A stretch of 64,000 bases of DNA from Leptolyngbya sp. NIES-2104 (GTDB lineage Bacteria; Cyanobacteriota; Cyanobacteriia; Leptolyngbyales; Leptolyngbyaceae). The DNA is taken from the NCBI RefSeq assembly GCF_001485215.1, contig NZ_BBWW01000001.1:372001-436000 (forward strand), in the 5' to 3' direction. The notes beneath the pieces are model-generated. The model did no database searches. It was not told where the DNA came from and worked only from the letters and a program-made list of their open reading frames with translations. Each line of letters opens with the position of its first letter. The first letter of the stretch is position 1. Below are positions 1 to 7,359 of the stretch, one piece after another. Position numbers and translations under genes: made by a program.

Positions 1-346
1 CCTGCACATTGGCAATCAGCTTAGAAATGCCGGGACTAAATTCTTTTGTCAGCCAGCGAATCAGTCCAACTAATACGCCGCCGAGAGTCGGAACACAAGC
101 CAACGTCCACGCGCCAAAATGCCCGATCGTTCCCATGAGATCTTCGAGCGTGAGACGGTGAATCCATTCGATCAAAAAACGAAACGTGAGTACGCCTAAA
201 CCAGCTCCACCCCCGATTACGACCGCCAAAATGAGAACGATCGTATCTGGGTGCGGTTGGAAGCGACTAAATAGACCAGAAAAGCGAGATTGAGGAGCAG
301 ACGCGGAATCAGGCAGCAGAACTTTGGGTGGCAGAATGGAGGGCAC
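1..346 (-). CDS. ClC-family chloride channel/antiporter, N-terminal fragment
   Basis: The minus strand read from a GTG at 346 stays open to the window edge, giving about 115 residues. After a short polar leader comes a hydrophobic helix (TIVLILAVVIGGGAGLGVL), then an amphipathic stretch and a second hydrophobic segment ending in GGVLVGLIRW. This pattern is typical of the first helices of ClC chloride channels and proton/chloride exchangers, which move chloride across the membrane. An in-frame stop lies upstream of the GTG, which supports this start. The selectivity-filter motifs lie outside the window, so the call rests on the N-terminus only. Confidence 0.7.
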   Translation of the reverse strand, partial: MPSILPPKVLLPDSASAPQSRFSGLFSRFQPHPDTIVLILAVVIGGGAGLGVLTFRFLIEWIHRLTLEDLMGTIGHFGAWTLACVPTLGGVLVGLIRWLTKEFSPGISKLIANVQ

Positions 347-584
347 GGCGGGAAGGGTAGCAGTAAGATTAATTTTTATTTCTCATTCTCATTGTGAGCG
401 ATCAAAGCCTGACTAGACAAGTAATTTAACGGCATCTCAACAAATCAATTTCAGCATCGCTGATCACCCAAATTACGCTTGCAAAACTTTAAGAAATCAG
501 CATGCGATCGCGCTTCTTGTCTATCCCGTCCATCAAACGACTGCTTTTGATGCACAATGAGTCGGTGTAGTGCATCGGAGCAAA

Positions 585-2234
585 ATGGATCGCGAGATTT
601 CAACCGGAAATCAATCTGGGACATCCCGATATCACAATTGGATCGACCCAGGCTGGACGATCGGGCTTTGGGGAGTTGCGATCGTGCTTTTCACGATCAA
701 TCTAGGAAGTCTTCCCCTGCGCGATTGGGATGAAGGCATCGTGGCTCAGATTGCCCGCGAAATTTCCGATGCTCCGTTTCATTCGTTCGTTTGGCTGTTC
801 CCACGTGATATGAACGGTACGCCTTACCTAAATAAGCCGCCGCTTGTTCACTGGATGATTGCGCTGTGCTATCAGATCGGAGGCGTAAATGAGTGGACGG
901 CTCGACTCCCCGGAGCGTTACTTACCGCCACTTCAGTTCCTCTACTCTATGGTGTGGGGCGCGAAATCTTTTTTCAACGCAGTCCGGCTGTGTTTGCGGC
1001 ATTGGTGTATCTGACTTCGCTGCCTGTGGTGCGTCAGGGACGCTTAGCGATGCTTGATGGAGCAGTGCTGTGTTTTTTCTTGGTGATGCTTGTCTGTTTA
1101 TTACGATCGCGCAGAGATCTCCGCTGGGGTTTGGGAGTCGGTCTTGGCTTTAGCTGTCTTTGTTTAACCAAAGGAATTTTAGGAATTTTACTGGCTGCGA
1201 TCGGGCTGATCTTCATTGCTTGGGATACGCCGCGATTGCTAACTTCGTTGTATCTGTGGATTGGGTTCGGTTTAGGGTGTGTTCCTGTTGCAGTGTGGAA
1301 TGGTTTGCAGATTCATCGCTATGGTGAAACGTTTTTGACAAGGCATTTTTGGGATCAGTCTCTTAAGCGCGTCTCAGATTCGGTTGAGAACAATCAGGGC
1401 TTTGTTACGTACTATGTATGGGAAATTGTCAAACATGGCGTTCCTTGGGTGGTGTTTTTACCGATCGCGCTTCGGAACGCCTGGGAAAATCGAAATCTCG
1501 GCTGGGCAAAACTCACGTTAGTCTGGAGCGGCATCTATTTCATTGTGATTTCGCTGATGCAGACCAAACTTCCTTGGTATGCGATGCCGCTCTATCCTGC
1601 ATTCGCATTGATGATTGGAGCGCAATTGCAGCGATTTTGGCAACCTCCGCTCAATGCGAAACCGCTTCAGCGAGTGCGAATTTGGGTCACTGTATTTGCG
1701 GTGTTATCGATCGTGGCTTGGGCAGGCGCAATCTACTATACGGTTGGAGTACAGCAGCCAGATCTACAGCTTATTTTTTCGACATTGGCGCTAACCCTAA
1801 CTGTCACTGCGATTTTGATAGCGCGACAGGATGTTCAGTTCATCGTTGTGCTGATTTGGGGAACATATTTGACCCTCCTCGTTCTGATGATGTCCAATCA
1901 CTGGCTGTGGGAACTGCAAGAAACGTTTCCAGCTAAACCCGTTGGAGTCATGATTCAACGAGCAACCCCAAAAGGGCAAACGATTTATACGTCTTATCCT
2001 TATTTCCGTCCATCGTTGAATTTCTATAGTCAGCGATCGATCATTCCAACTCCGCCTGAAACGCTGTTAAAACACTGGCGCGAAGATGTTCATCCTCATT
2101 TGTTGGTCGATCGAGAAACCTTACAAAAGCTTCCCCAAAAACAGATCCAGTTTTTAGGCATTACCGATGATTGGGTGCTTGTGAGTCGTGCTCCTGTGGT
2201 GAAGACGACTGTGACGGCAAAGCGAAGAAAGTAA
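585..2234 (+). CDS. GT39/ArnT-like membrane glycosyltransferase
   Basis: About 549 residues with many hydrophobic helices. Near residue 47 is the acidic motif RDWDEGI, which in the PMT/ArnT family sits on the first outer loop and binds the lipid-phosphate sugar donor. A second family-like motif, NKPPLVHW, follows. These enzymes move a sugar from a polyprenyl-phosphate carrier to a protein or lipid on the outer side of the membrane; the acceptor here is unknown. I chose the ATG at 585 because GGAG lies four bases upstream. A GTG at 570 in the same frame is the alternative. The P-loop kinase gene starts 22 bases downstream on the same strand. Confidence 0.8.
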   Translation: MDREISTGNQSGTSRYHNWIDPGWTIGLWGVAIVLFTINLGSLPLRDWDEGIVAQIAREISDAPFHSFVWLFPRDMNGTPYLNKPPLVHWMIALCYQIGGVNEWTARLPGALLTATSVPLLYGVGREIFFQRSPAVFAALVYLTSLPVVRQGRLAMLDGAVLCFFLVMLVCLLRSRRDLRWGLGVGLGFSCLCLTKGILGILLAAIGLIFIAWDTPRLLTSLYLWIGFGLGCVPVAVWNGLQIHRYGETFLTRHFWDQSLKRVSDSVENNQGFVTYYVWEIVKHGVPWVVFLPIALRNAWENRNLGWAKLTLVWSGIYFIVISLMQTKLPWYAMPLYPAFALMIGAQLQRFWQPPLNAKPLQRVRIWVTVFAVLSIVAWAGAIYYTVGVQQPDLQLIFSTLALTLTVTAILIARQDVQFIVVLIWGTYLTLLVLMMSNHWLWELQETFPAKPVGVMIQRATPKGQTIYTSYPYFRPSLNFYSQRSIIPTPPETLLKHWREDVHPHLLVDRETLQKLPQKQIQFLGITDDWVLVSRAPVVKTTVTAKRRK

Positions 2235-2256
2235 CTATTGTTCTTGATCGATTTCA

Positions 2257-2724
2257 ATGAAAACGCTCTATTTAATGTGTGGAATGCCATTTTCTGGCAA
2301 GACAACTCTCGCTCAGTCTATTGCAAAATATCTCCACGCTCCATACATCAGTCTTGATGACATTAACGAATTTCGGGGACTGTTTGGTGGAGATGGTATT
2401 CCAGTTGAGGAGTGGGAGAAAACGCATTCGATCGCGATACAGCAATTGCAAAATTTGATGCTGTCTCAACAAGACATCGTGCTAGATGACACGAGTTGTT
2501 TTCGATGGTTGCGCGATCGCTATCGTGATTTCAGCATCAAATACAACTATGAAACCATTCTCATTTACCTCGATGTTCCAGTTTCAGAGATTCATAGCAG
2601 AACTGAAGAGAATGATAAAACTCAAGATAGGCGCGGAGTTAGGCAAGAGATTGTAAGTGAAATGGCAAAAATGTTTGAATTACCACAATCAGATGAAACC
2701 GTGATCAAATATGGTCCAAATTAA
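2257..2724 (+). CDS. Small P-loop kinase-like ATP-binding protein
   Basis: A 155-residue soluble protein that starts almost directly with a Walker A loop (GMPFSGKTT, residues 9-17). It continues with an ISLDDIN segment and IVLDDTSCF, like zeta-toxin and AAA_33 nucleotide kinases. A lid-like stretch near residue 110 (HSRTEENDKTQDRRGV) fits a phosphotransfer enzyme. The substrate is not evident; relatives phosphorylate small molecules, nucleic-acid ends or UDP-sugars. It is followed after about 45 bases by the 3' boundary of the foreign cassette, so its downstream sequence was probably changed by that insertion. Confidence 0.7.
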   Translation: MKTLYLMCGMPFSGKTTLAQSIAKYLHAPYISLDDINEFRGLFGGDGIPVEEWEKTHSIAIQQLQNLMLSQQDIVLDDTSCFRWLRDRYRDFSIKYNYETILIYLDVPVSEIHSRTEENDKTQDRRGVRQEIVSEMAKMFELPQSDETVIKYGPN

Positions 2725-2766
2725 TCGATCGGAGAATGGATGGCAAGATCTCTTCCAGAGAGAGTA

Positions 2767-2853
2767 GACTAACGTTCCCGCTCACCGGACGCAGAGCACC
2801 TTTGCTTTTTACCGATAACCTCAATTCGTTCCGGTGCAGCGGGGTTGTTAGGT
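2767..2853 (-). repeat. attC-like recombination site (integron cassette end)
   Basis: Read on the minus strand the site begins with ACCTAAC, matching the R'' consensus RYYYAAC. It ends with GTTAGTC, one base off the R' consensus GTTRRRY. Between them CTAAC pairs with GTTAG, then AACC/GAAC is an unpaired spacer. CCGCT then pairs with AGCGG, a single G bulges out, and CACCGG pairs with CCGGTG. A loop of about 42 bases closes the stem. Unpaired central spacer, extrahelical G and terminal loop are the known attC recognition features. The stop codon of the methyltransferase gene lies inside R'', as is common for cassette genes. Confidence 0.78.
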
Positions 2854-4434
2854 GCGGTGGCTATAGTCTTCTAAAGCTTTTAGTAGAAAATCTGCTGGTG
2901 CGTTTGCTAACTCTCTAGGTTCCAATTTATGCAACCCATCTCCGTAAACCCGTCCTTCGTGAATCAAGCTTTGGATAGGAATTGAATTCAAGGCGTTCCA
3001 GACAGGCTTTATCAGTTCGGGGTTATTTAACAGTAAGTTTTTTAATTGCGGTTTTGGATACATCATCAGATAAACATTAGGTGCAACTGCCTTGGAATGA
3101 TTAAGGATAAATCGAAAGGGCTTATTGTTTCTAGATTTACGCCGTCCCATATATGGACATAAAATCATTGCAGGATCTCTAGTTTCTTGCAAATACCAAA
3201 GCGAGCGATGCCTACATAAATAACGATCTGAAATTCCAATCCTCTCGCCTTGTTGAAGATAGCTCCACACTGAAGGATATTTAACTTGTAACCATTCCAT
3301 TGGTTGTCTGCAAGTTAGCAAAAAAAGCTTGCGTTCCAGCCTCGGGTTGCCTTGCTCATCTGAAAGTATTTCATCATCTAGCAAGTACCGAGGACTAGGA
3401 AGGATGGGAGTTAAAAATTCAAACGGAATATGAAGATTGTCGATCTGCTCAAGCGTAAGGATAAAAAAGTCGTTTGCTCCAGTGGCAACTCCTCGTTTAA
3501 TTTCAAATAAATCATATAGCTTAGTTTCAGCTTGAATATCATTCTTCTGAAGTAGCGAAATTGAAGTGTAGTTCCATTTTGATAGCTCTTTCAGCGTTTT
3601 TGACGAGATTTTGCTTGAGCAAATTGGGTAAGTGATAGTTCCTCCATAAGTAAAATCTACCAAATAGTTACAATCCAGTTTGGTGTTTCTAAACCAAATC
3701 ACTGATGTAGAAACTAGAGCATCACCAAACTGCAAGTCGTCAGGAGCAAATTGATGCACTCGCAATAGGGTTACTTGCTCTAGCAGGTATTTCTTGAGCT
3801 TTTTTCCATAGTTCACGTCCATAAATTCAGAAGGAATTATCCAGCAGGCTAGACCATTTTGTGCCATCCAGCTATGCGCTGCCAACAGGAAATAACAGTA
3901 AAGACCTGCCAAACCACTTAGTTCAACACCCGTGTTTTTTATTCCTAGTCTTTTCAGGGCAATCTTCTTCTCCTTTGATAAATGGTGGTGACGTACATAG
4001 GGTGGGTTGCAAATCAACAAGTTAGATCTAAGAACTTCATGTTCGGGTGGAGGGATTTCTGTGAAATCTGCAATATGAAGCTTAAGAAGAGTTTTCGCCC
4101 ATAACTTGATTGCTACTTCGGCATAGTCTTGGTCAATTTCATAACCAACAGCGCTTTCAATTTGTTCAGAAGGAAATAATCGTAGCAATGCTGAATAGAA
4201 CGAACCAGTGCCAATCGCTGGATCTAAAAAGTGAATTCCTTCACTAGCCGGGAGTAAAGTCTTAGAGTATTTAAGAATCTCAATTGCAAGCGAATTGGGT
4301 GTAGCAAATTGTCCCAATCGGTTACGCTCTACAGAATTTTTAGAAGCATCAAGTTGAATTTGCTCAACTACTCTTTCAGCTTCTGTTAAGCCAACATTGT
4401 AAAATTGCCTACAATCCAAATCCTGCAAAATCAT
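2848..4434 (-). CDS. N6-adenine DNA methyltransferase of a XamI-like type II system
   Basis: A 528-residue class I SAM-dependent methyltransferase. It shows the GQFATP approach segment (residues 41-46), the SAM-binding motif DPAIGTGSF (71-79) and the catalytic NPPY (143-146) typical of N6-adenine methylases. The long C-terminal half has the layout of an Eco57I/TaqI-like target-recognition region. It would protect the host DNA from the neighbouring nuclease. The start overlaps the end of the nuclease gene by 26 bases, so the two are translationally linked. The stop codon lies within the attC-like site, and the gene lacks the CGATCG hexamers of the host. Confidence 0.9.
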   Translation of the reverse strand: MILQDLDCRQFYNVGLTEAERVVEQIQLDASKNSVERNRLGQFATPNSLAIEILKYSKTLLPASEGIHFLDPAIGTGSFYSALLRLFPSEQIESAVGYEIDQDYAEVAIKLWAKTLLKLHIADFTEIPPPEHEVLRSNLLICNPPYVRHHHLSKEKKIALKRLGIKNTGVELSGLAGLYCYFLLAAHSWMAQNGLACWIIPSEFMDVNYGKKLKKYLLEQVTLLRVHQFAPDDLQFGDALVSTSVIWFRNTKLDCNYLVDFTYGGTITYPICSSKISSKTLKELSKWNYTSISLLQKNDIQAETKLYDLFEIKRGVATGANDFFILTLEQIDNLHIPFEFLTPILPSPRYLLDDEILSDEQGNPRLERKLFLLTCRQPMEWLQVKYPSVWSYLQQGERIGISDRYLCRHRSLWYLQETRDPAMILCPYMGRRKSRNNKPFRFILNHSKAVAPNVYLMMYPKPQLKNLLLNNPELIKPVWNALNSIPIQSLIHEGRVYGDGLHKLEPRELANAPADFLLKALEDYSHRT

Positions 4435-5374
4435 CGATACGGTGCTCCCAAACCCAATCTATACCTTCGGCGGCGAAATAGCCTAAGTCTCCACTGTCAA
4501 AGTAACCACACAGAAATAGAACAAACTCAATTGTATTGCCATACGTGGCATTTAGCTGCTGAACCTTTTTGGCTTCTTCTTTTCTACGCTTATTGACATT
4601 TGTAAAATCTCCTGCCGATTTCGCCTCTACCAATAATGGGTAGTCGCCAGGTTGGGCAGTTTTACGCATAATGACTGCATCAATCGGGATATTAACCGTC
4701 TTTCCACCTTCTTCCGCCGAATTGACAAGGATGTTTAGCCGAAAGCTATAGGTTCCTGGAGGCATTTCATCGAACTTTACACGTTGACCAGCAGGCAATA
4801 AGCGATACTCACGTGCATCAAGCCATGTTGCGATTTCCTTTAACTGCCTTGTCTCTTGAGCATTGCGAACAATCGGATCTGCTGACGAACCACACAACCG
4901 GTCGGCAACAATCGTCGCTGCACGATAAATTTCGCTCTCCAGAGGTGTTTGATTGGTGTTTAGCCAAGGAAAGATATCTCGATCAGCAAGTCTTGTCACA
5001 ATGTCTGTAATTTTTCCTAATTCTTCATTGAGCCGAGCATCTGTCAACCGAACAGGTAGTTTTCCTTTGACTTCCATACGCTTGACAACGTTTTCAGCTA
5101 CATTTGCTAGTCCAATCAGCCGATCTCTAGCAATTGGTGGGCAGGTACACATCCTGAGAGTCGGCAATATACCTGGATTCTGCCGAAGAATCTCCGGTTG
5201 CAATGTTTTGAGATTATTGGTTGCCTTCAAGGTTGAGGCTACAACTTCCGTGACTTTAATACGAGTATCACGAAATGCCTGTGGTGCAAAATTCATAAAC
5301 CAAGAATTATACATATCCACAGACGCTGCTACGTCTGCTTTCCAACGATCTGGTTTATCACGATTTACAGCCAT
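4409..5374 (-). CDS. XamI-family type II restriction endonuclease
   Basis: A 321-residue protein whose N-terminal region (NRDKPDRWKADVAASVDMYN) and TLRMCTCPP motif resemble the XamI restriction endonuclease family. A PD-(D/E)XK-type active site can be read as Asp232 in PIDAVI followed by Glu250 and Lys252 in LLVEAKS. It should cut unmethylated foreign DNA. XamI itself recognises GTCGAC, but I cannot confirm specificity from sequence. It is the first gene of the cassette, and the methyltransferase follows with overlap. A palindromic operator-like element lies about 50 bases upstream. Confidence 0.88.
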   Translation of the reverse strand: MAVNRDKPDRWKADVAASVDMYNSWFMNFAPQAFRDTRIKVTEVVASTLKATNNLKTLQPEILRQNPGILPTLRMCTCPPIARDRLIGLANVAENVVKRMEVKGKLPVRLTDARLNEELGKITDIVTRLADRDIFPWLNTNQTPLESEIYRAATIVADRLCGSSADPIVRNAQETRQLKEIATWLDAREYRLLPAGQRVKFDEMPPGTYSFRLNILVNSAEEGGKTVNIPIDAVIMRKTAQPGDYPLLVEAKSAGDFTNVNKRRKEEAKKVQQLNATYGNTIEFVLFLCGYFDSGDLGYFAAEGIDWVWEHRIDDFAGFGL

Positions 5375-5424
5375 GCGAGCTTTGGAGAATTGTGCGTCTC
5401 CACTTTACCCCTTAATTACTTCAC

Positions 5425-5448
5425 GAGCAAAAACTTTGCTCACGTCAA
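5425..5448 (-). promoter_or_regulatory. Operator-like palindrome beside a TTGACG box upstream of the nuclease gene
   Basis: GAGCAAA, a three-base spacer and TTTGCTC form a perfect 7-bp inverted repeat at 5425-5441, flanked by partly matching bases. On the minus strand a TTGACG hexamer (5448-5443) resembling a -35 box abuts it, so a protein bound to the palindrome would sit in the promoter spacer. I see no convincing -10 box at the right distance, and there is no controller-protein gene in the cassette. The regulatory role is inferred. Confidence 0.4.
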
Positions 5449-5476
5449 TACCAAAGACTGAGAACCTAACTATTAT

Positions 5477-5509
5477 TTCTACCGATAAGACACTGCTCAA
5501 TCGGTAGAA
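5477..5509. repeat. 10-bp stem hairpin just outside the cassette 5' end
   Basis: TTCTACCGAT (5477-5486) and ATCGGTAGAA (5500-5509) are perfect inverted repeats around a 13-base loop. No T-run follows on either strand, so it is a poor terminator candidate. It lies seven bases outside the predicted 5' cassette boundary. A structured target could have favoured integration there, but that is speculation. Confidence 0.5.
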
Positions 5510-5524
5510 TCTGTCTCCAACCGG

Positions 5525-5624
5525 AATTATGCCGCGTGAAATCGCCATAACTCCCCTTTTTCCAGGATTTATCCCGATTCTAAACCGGATAACTCTCCTA
5601 TTTGGACAATTATACCGAGTGAAA
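5525..5624. repeat. Pair of imperfect 17-bp direct repeats
   Basis: AATTATNCCGNGTGAAA occurs at 5525-5541 and 5608-5624 (15 of 17 bases identical). A shorter shared piece, ATAACTCYCC, lies at about 5547 and 5589. Most of 5471-5798 is otherwise non-coding, with no other gene or RNA I can support. The function of the repeats is unknown; they could be operators or remnants of an older element. Confidence 0.4.
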
Positions 5625-5737
5625 CTCCGATTTCGCGCCCTTAACTACCCATAATGCGAGCAAGCTAGCAACGCGCTTACAGAAACCATAGACGCGATCG
5701 CAATCTATCTTCAGTCCCGTTCAATGACCACACTGTC

Positions 5738-5787
5738 AGCCCCGGAATGGAATTCGGGGCGAGTCAGCAACGAAGCGAAAAGACTGA
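5738..5787. repeat. GCCCC..GGGGC palindromic element, copy 1
   Basis: A palindrome with GCCCCGGAAT on the left, a GAATTC centre and CGGGGC on the right is followed by GCAACGAAGCG. The same core and the same GAAGCG tail recur at about 7.3, 31.5, 31.6 and 52.0 kb, so this is a dispersed small repeat. It lies just beyond the 3' end of rpiA and could form a strong hairpin in the transcript. Confidence 0.6.
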
Positions 5788-5798
5788 TCAAACTAGCT

Positions 5799-6503
5799 CT
5801 AGAACTCTCTTACGCTTGGCTGACCGTCTTTGACTTCCCCGACCATAATCACATCAGCAACGCCGACGAATAAGCCATTTTCTAGAACTCCCGGCAGATT
5901 GTTCAGCGTCTTTTCGAGTTCAGCCGGGTTATCAATCTGATCAAACTTCACATCAATCACTAAATTCCCTTGATCAGTCACAACCGGACCCGCTTTTTTC
6001 ACGCCCATTCTCAACTGAGGCTTACCACCGAGTTTCTCGATCGCTTTCATTACCGGAGTCACTGCCATCGGAACCACTTCAACGGGTAGGAGAAATGTCG
6101 AACCCAATCGATCGACGAGCTTCCCACTATCCACTACCACAATGAACTGATCCGCTAAGCTATCGACAATCTTTTCTTGAGTGTGAGCCGCGCCGCCCCC
6201 TTTGATCAAATTCTTTTGCGGATCAACTTCATCAGCCCCATCGATCGCAATATCAATCTTTTCGATTTCGTCCAAGGTCGTTAACGGAATTCCGAACTGA
6301 CGAGCGAGAACGATCGCTTGAAATGAAGTTGGAACTCCCTTAATATTTTGCAGATCACCCGACTGTAATCGTTCTCCGATCGCTTGAATGGCATAAGCTG
6401 TCGTCGAACCTGTCCCCAATCCCACGATTGAATTGGACTGGACTTTCGCTGCTGCCGCATAGCCGACTTGCTGCTTCATTAATGTTACGGGGTCTGCATT
6501 CAT
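5799..6503 (-). CDS. rpiA: Ribose-5-phosphate isomerase A
   Basis: Interconverts ribose 5-phosphate and ribulose 5-phosphate in the pentose phosphate and Calvin-Benson pathways, in the cytosol. Family landmarks are [12 protein letters not shown] near the N-terminus, DGADEVD and [12 protein letters not shown], which form the phosphate-binding and catalytic site. From the ATG at 6503 the protein is 234 residues, normal for RpiA, and AGGA lies nine bases upstream. An ATG at 6527 would add eight residues that do not look conserved. The gene is monocistronic on the minus strand. Confidence 0.95.
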   Translation of the reverse strand: MNADPVTLMKQQVGYAAAAKVQSNSIVGLGTGSTTAYAIQAIGERLQSGDLQNIKGVPTSFQAIVLARQFGIPLTTLDEIEKIDIAIDGADEVDPQKNLIKGGGAAHTQEKIVDSLADQFIVVVDSGKLVDRLGSTFLLPVEVVPMAVTPVMKAIEKLGGKPQLRMGVKKAGPVVTDQGNLVIDVKFDQIDNPAELEKTLNNLPGVLENGLFVGVADVIMVGEVKDGQPSVREF

Positions 6504-6654
6504 CGATCGCGTTCCTGTAAAAATCATCCGTTTTTCACTCTATCAACTTTGGGGACTTAGCTGAAAATTTAATTTGGGGATGAATCGTGATGAAATTAAT
6601 AGTACAAAAACTCGCAGCACTGTAAAATGCGAGTGAATTAGCGGAGTGATAGTC

Positions 6655-7275
6655 ATGCGATTAGGAAAAGTAGTTAAATCAAATTCGCATTGTGATTACA
6701 TTGTGCAAGTGGATGACTCGATGGATTTTGCTCAGGCTCCACTGCCCGATGACTATGGCTTTGGCACGTTTGTGAAACTAGAAGACGAGCCGCGAAGCGG
6801 TGGAAGCCAACGACATTGGGCAGTCGGCATCGTTTACAATTCACAGCTATTCAATCCGCTGTTTCTCAATACTGGAATTCGATTGACCAGTGAGCCTGAT
6901 CCATTGTTCACACCGGATCAAGTTCAAGAAGTTCGGACATTGCTTTGGACTGTGTTAGTGGGTGAGTTAGACACTTATAACGGCAAACCTTATGGAGTTC
7001 AGGGAATTCCGCGGGTAGTGGTTCCGGTCAATACGCCAGTGCAGAAAATGACTTGGGAAGAGATTTACCATTTTCATTTGAATAAAATGGGTCGATCGCA
7101 GTTTTGCTATTACAGTCATCTACTACATTGTGGTGGAACCTTTTCAGCGCAGTTAACCCATCAGGTTTTAGAGGAATTGATCGAGACAAAACTTTTCCAG
7201 GGAGCCGAAGAACGGGCGCTAATCGTTCTTTGTAAAGAGCTTTCCTGGAAGAATACAATGGGTGCAATGAAGTAA
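6655..7275 (+). CDS. HAS-barrel domain protein, conserved in cyanobacteria
   Basis: A 206-residue soluble protein. The N-terminus (RLGKVVKSNSHCDYIVQV, then PLPDDYGFGTFVKLE) resembles the HAS-barrel fold found at the N-terminus of HerA-type helicases and ATP-synthase subunits, though no ATPase domain follows. The C-terminal part is mostly helical with a CYYSHLLHCGG segment. The function is unknown. GGAG sits eight bases upstream of the ATG at 6655, which I prefer over the GTG at 6646. Confidence 0.65.
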   Translation: MRLGKVVKSNSHCDYIVQVDDSMDFAQAPLPDDYGFGTFVKLEDEPRSGGSQRHWAVGIVYNSQLFNPLFLNTGIRLTSEPDPLFTPDQVQEVRTLLWTVLVGELDTYNGKPYGVQGIPRVVVPVNTPVQKMTWEEIYHFHLNKMGRSQFCYYSHLLHCGGTFSAQLTHQVLEELIETKLFQGAEERALIVLCKELSWKNTMGAMK

Positions 7276-7295
7276 TTTTCGCTGTCAGTCTTGAA

Positions 7296-7356
7296 GGGAC
7301 TTCGCACTGTTAGCCCCGAATTCTATTCCGGGGCGGACTCGCAACGAAGCGCAGGA
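7296..7356. repeat. GCCCC..GGGGC palindromic element, copy 2
   Basis: Contains GGGACTTCGCACTGTTAG, then GCCCCGAATTC and ATTCCGGGGCGG, then GCAACGAAGCG. Compared with copy 1 the inner palindrome is inverted relative to the tail. It fills the gap between two convergent genes, ending only a few bases from the stop of the oxidoreductase gene, so it may serve as a shared transcript end. Confidence 0.6.
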
Positions 7357-7359
7357 ACT

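Larger units (their letters stand above)
2773..5469 (-). mobile_element. Predicted single integron gene cassette with restriction-modification genes
   Basis: The block runs from a core site GTTAGGT at its 5' end (minus strand, 5470-5464) to the attC-like site at its 3' end. Insertion by an integron integrase cuts between G and TT, so the block should be 2697 bp. The 5' core is the exact complement of R'' (ACCTAAC) at the other end, as expected if both come from one circular cassette. By eye I found no CGATCG hexamer inside, whereas CGATCG occurs at about 2433, 2513, 2725 and 5696 on either side. No integrase gene is present, so this looks like a stray insertion at a secondary site. Confidence 0.7.

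Noticed and set aside
1418-1936. 172-codon plus-strand frame inside the GT39 gene
   Set aside because: Out-of-frame shadow with Cys/Arg/Ser-rich composition; no ribosome site.
2736-2918. Open frame of 60 codons in the gap after the P-loop kinase
   Set aside because: It covers the attC-like palindrome and runs antisense into the methyltransferase gene; no start signal or protein-like composition.
5464-5509. Possible second complete attC site upstream of the nuclease gene
   Set aside because: ACCTAAC is present, but no GTTRRRY partner with pairing arms follows within about 200 bases, so it is a core site, not an attC.
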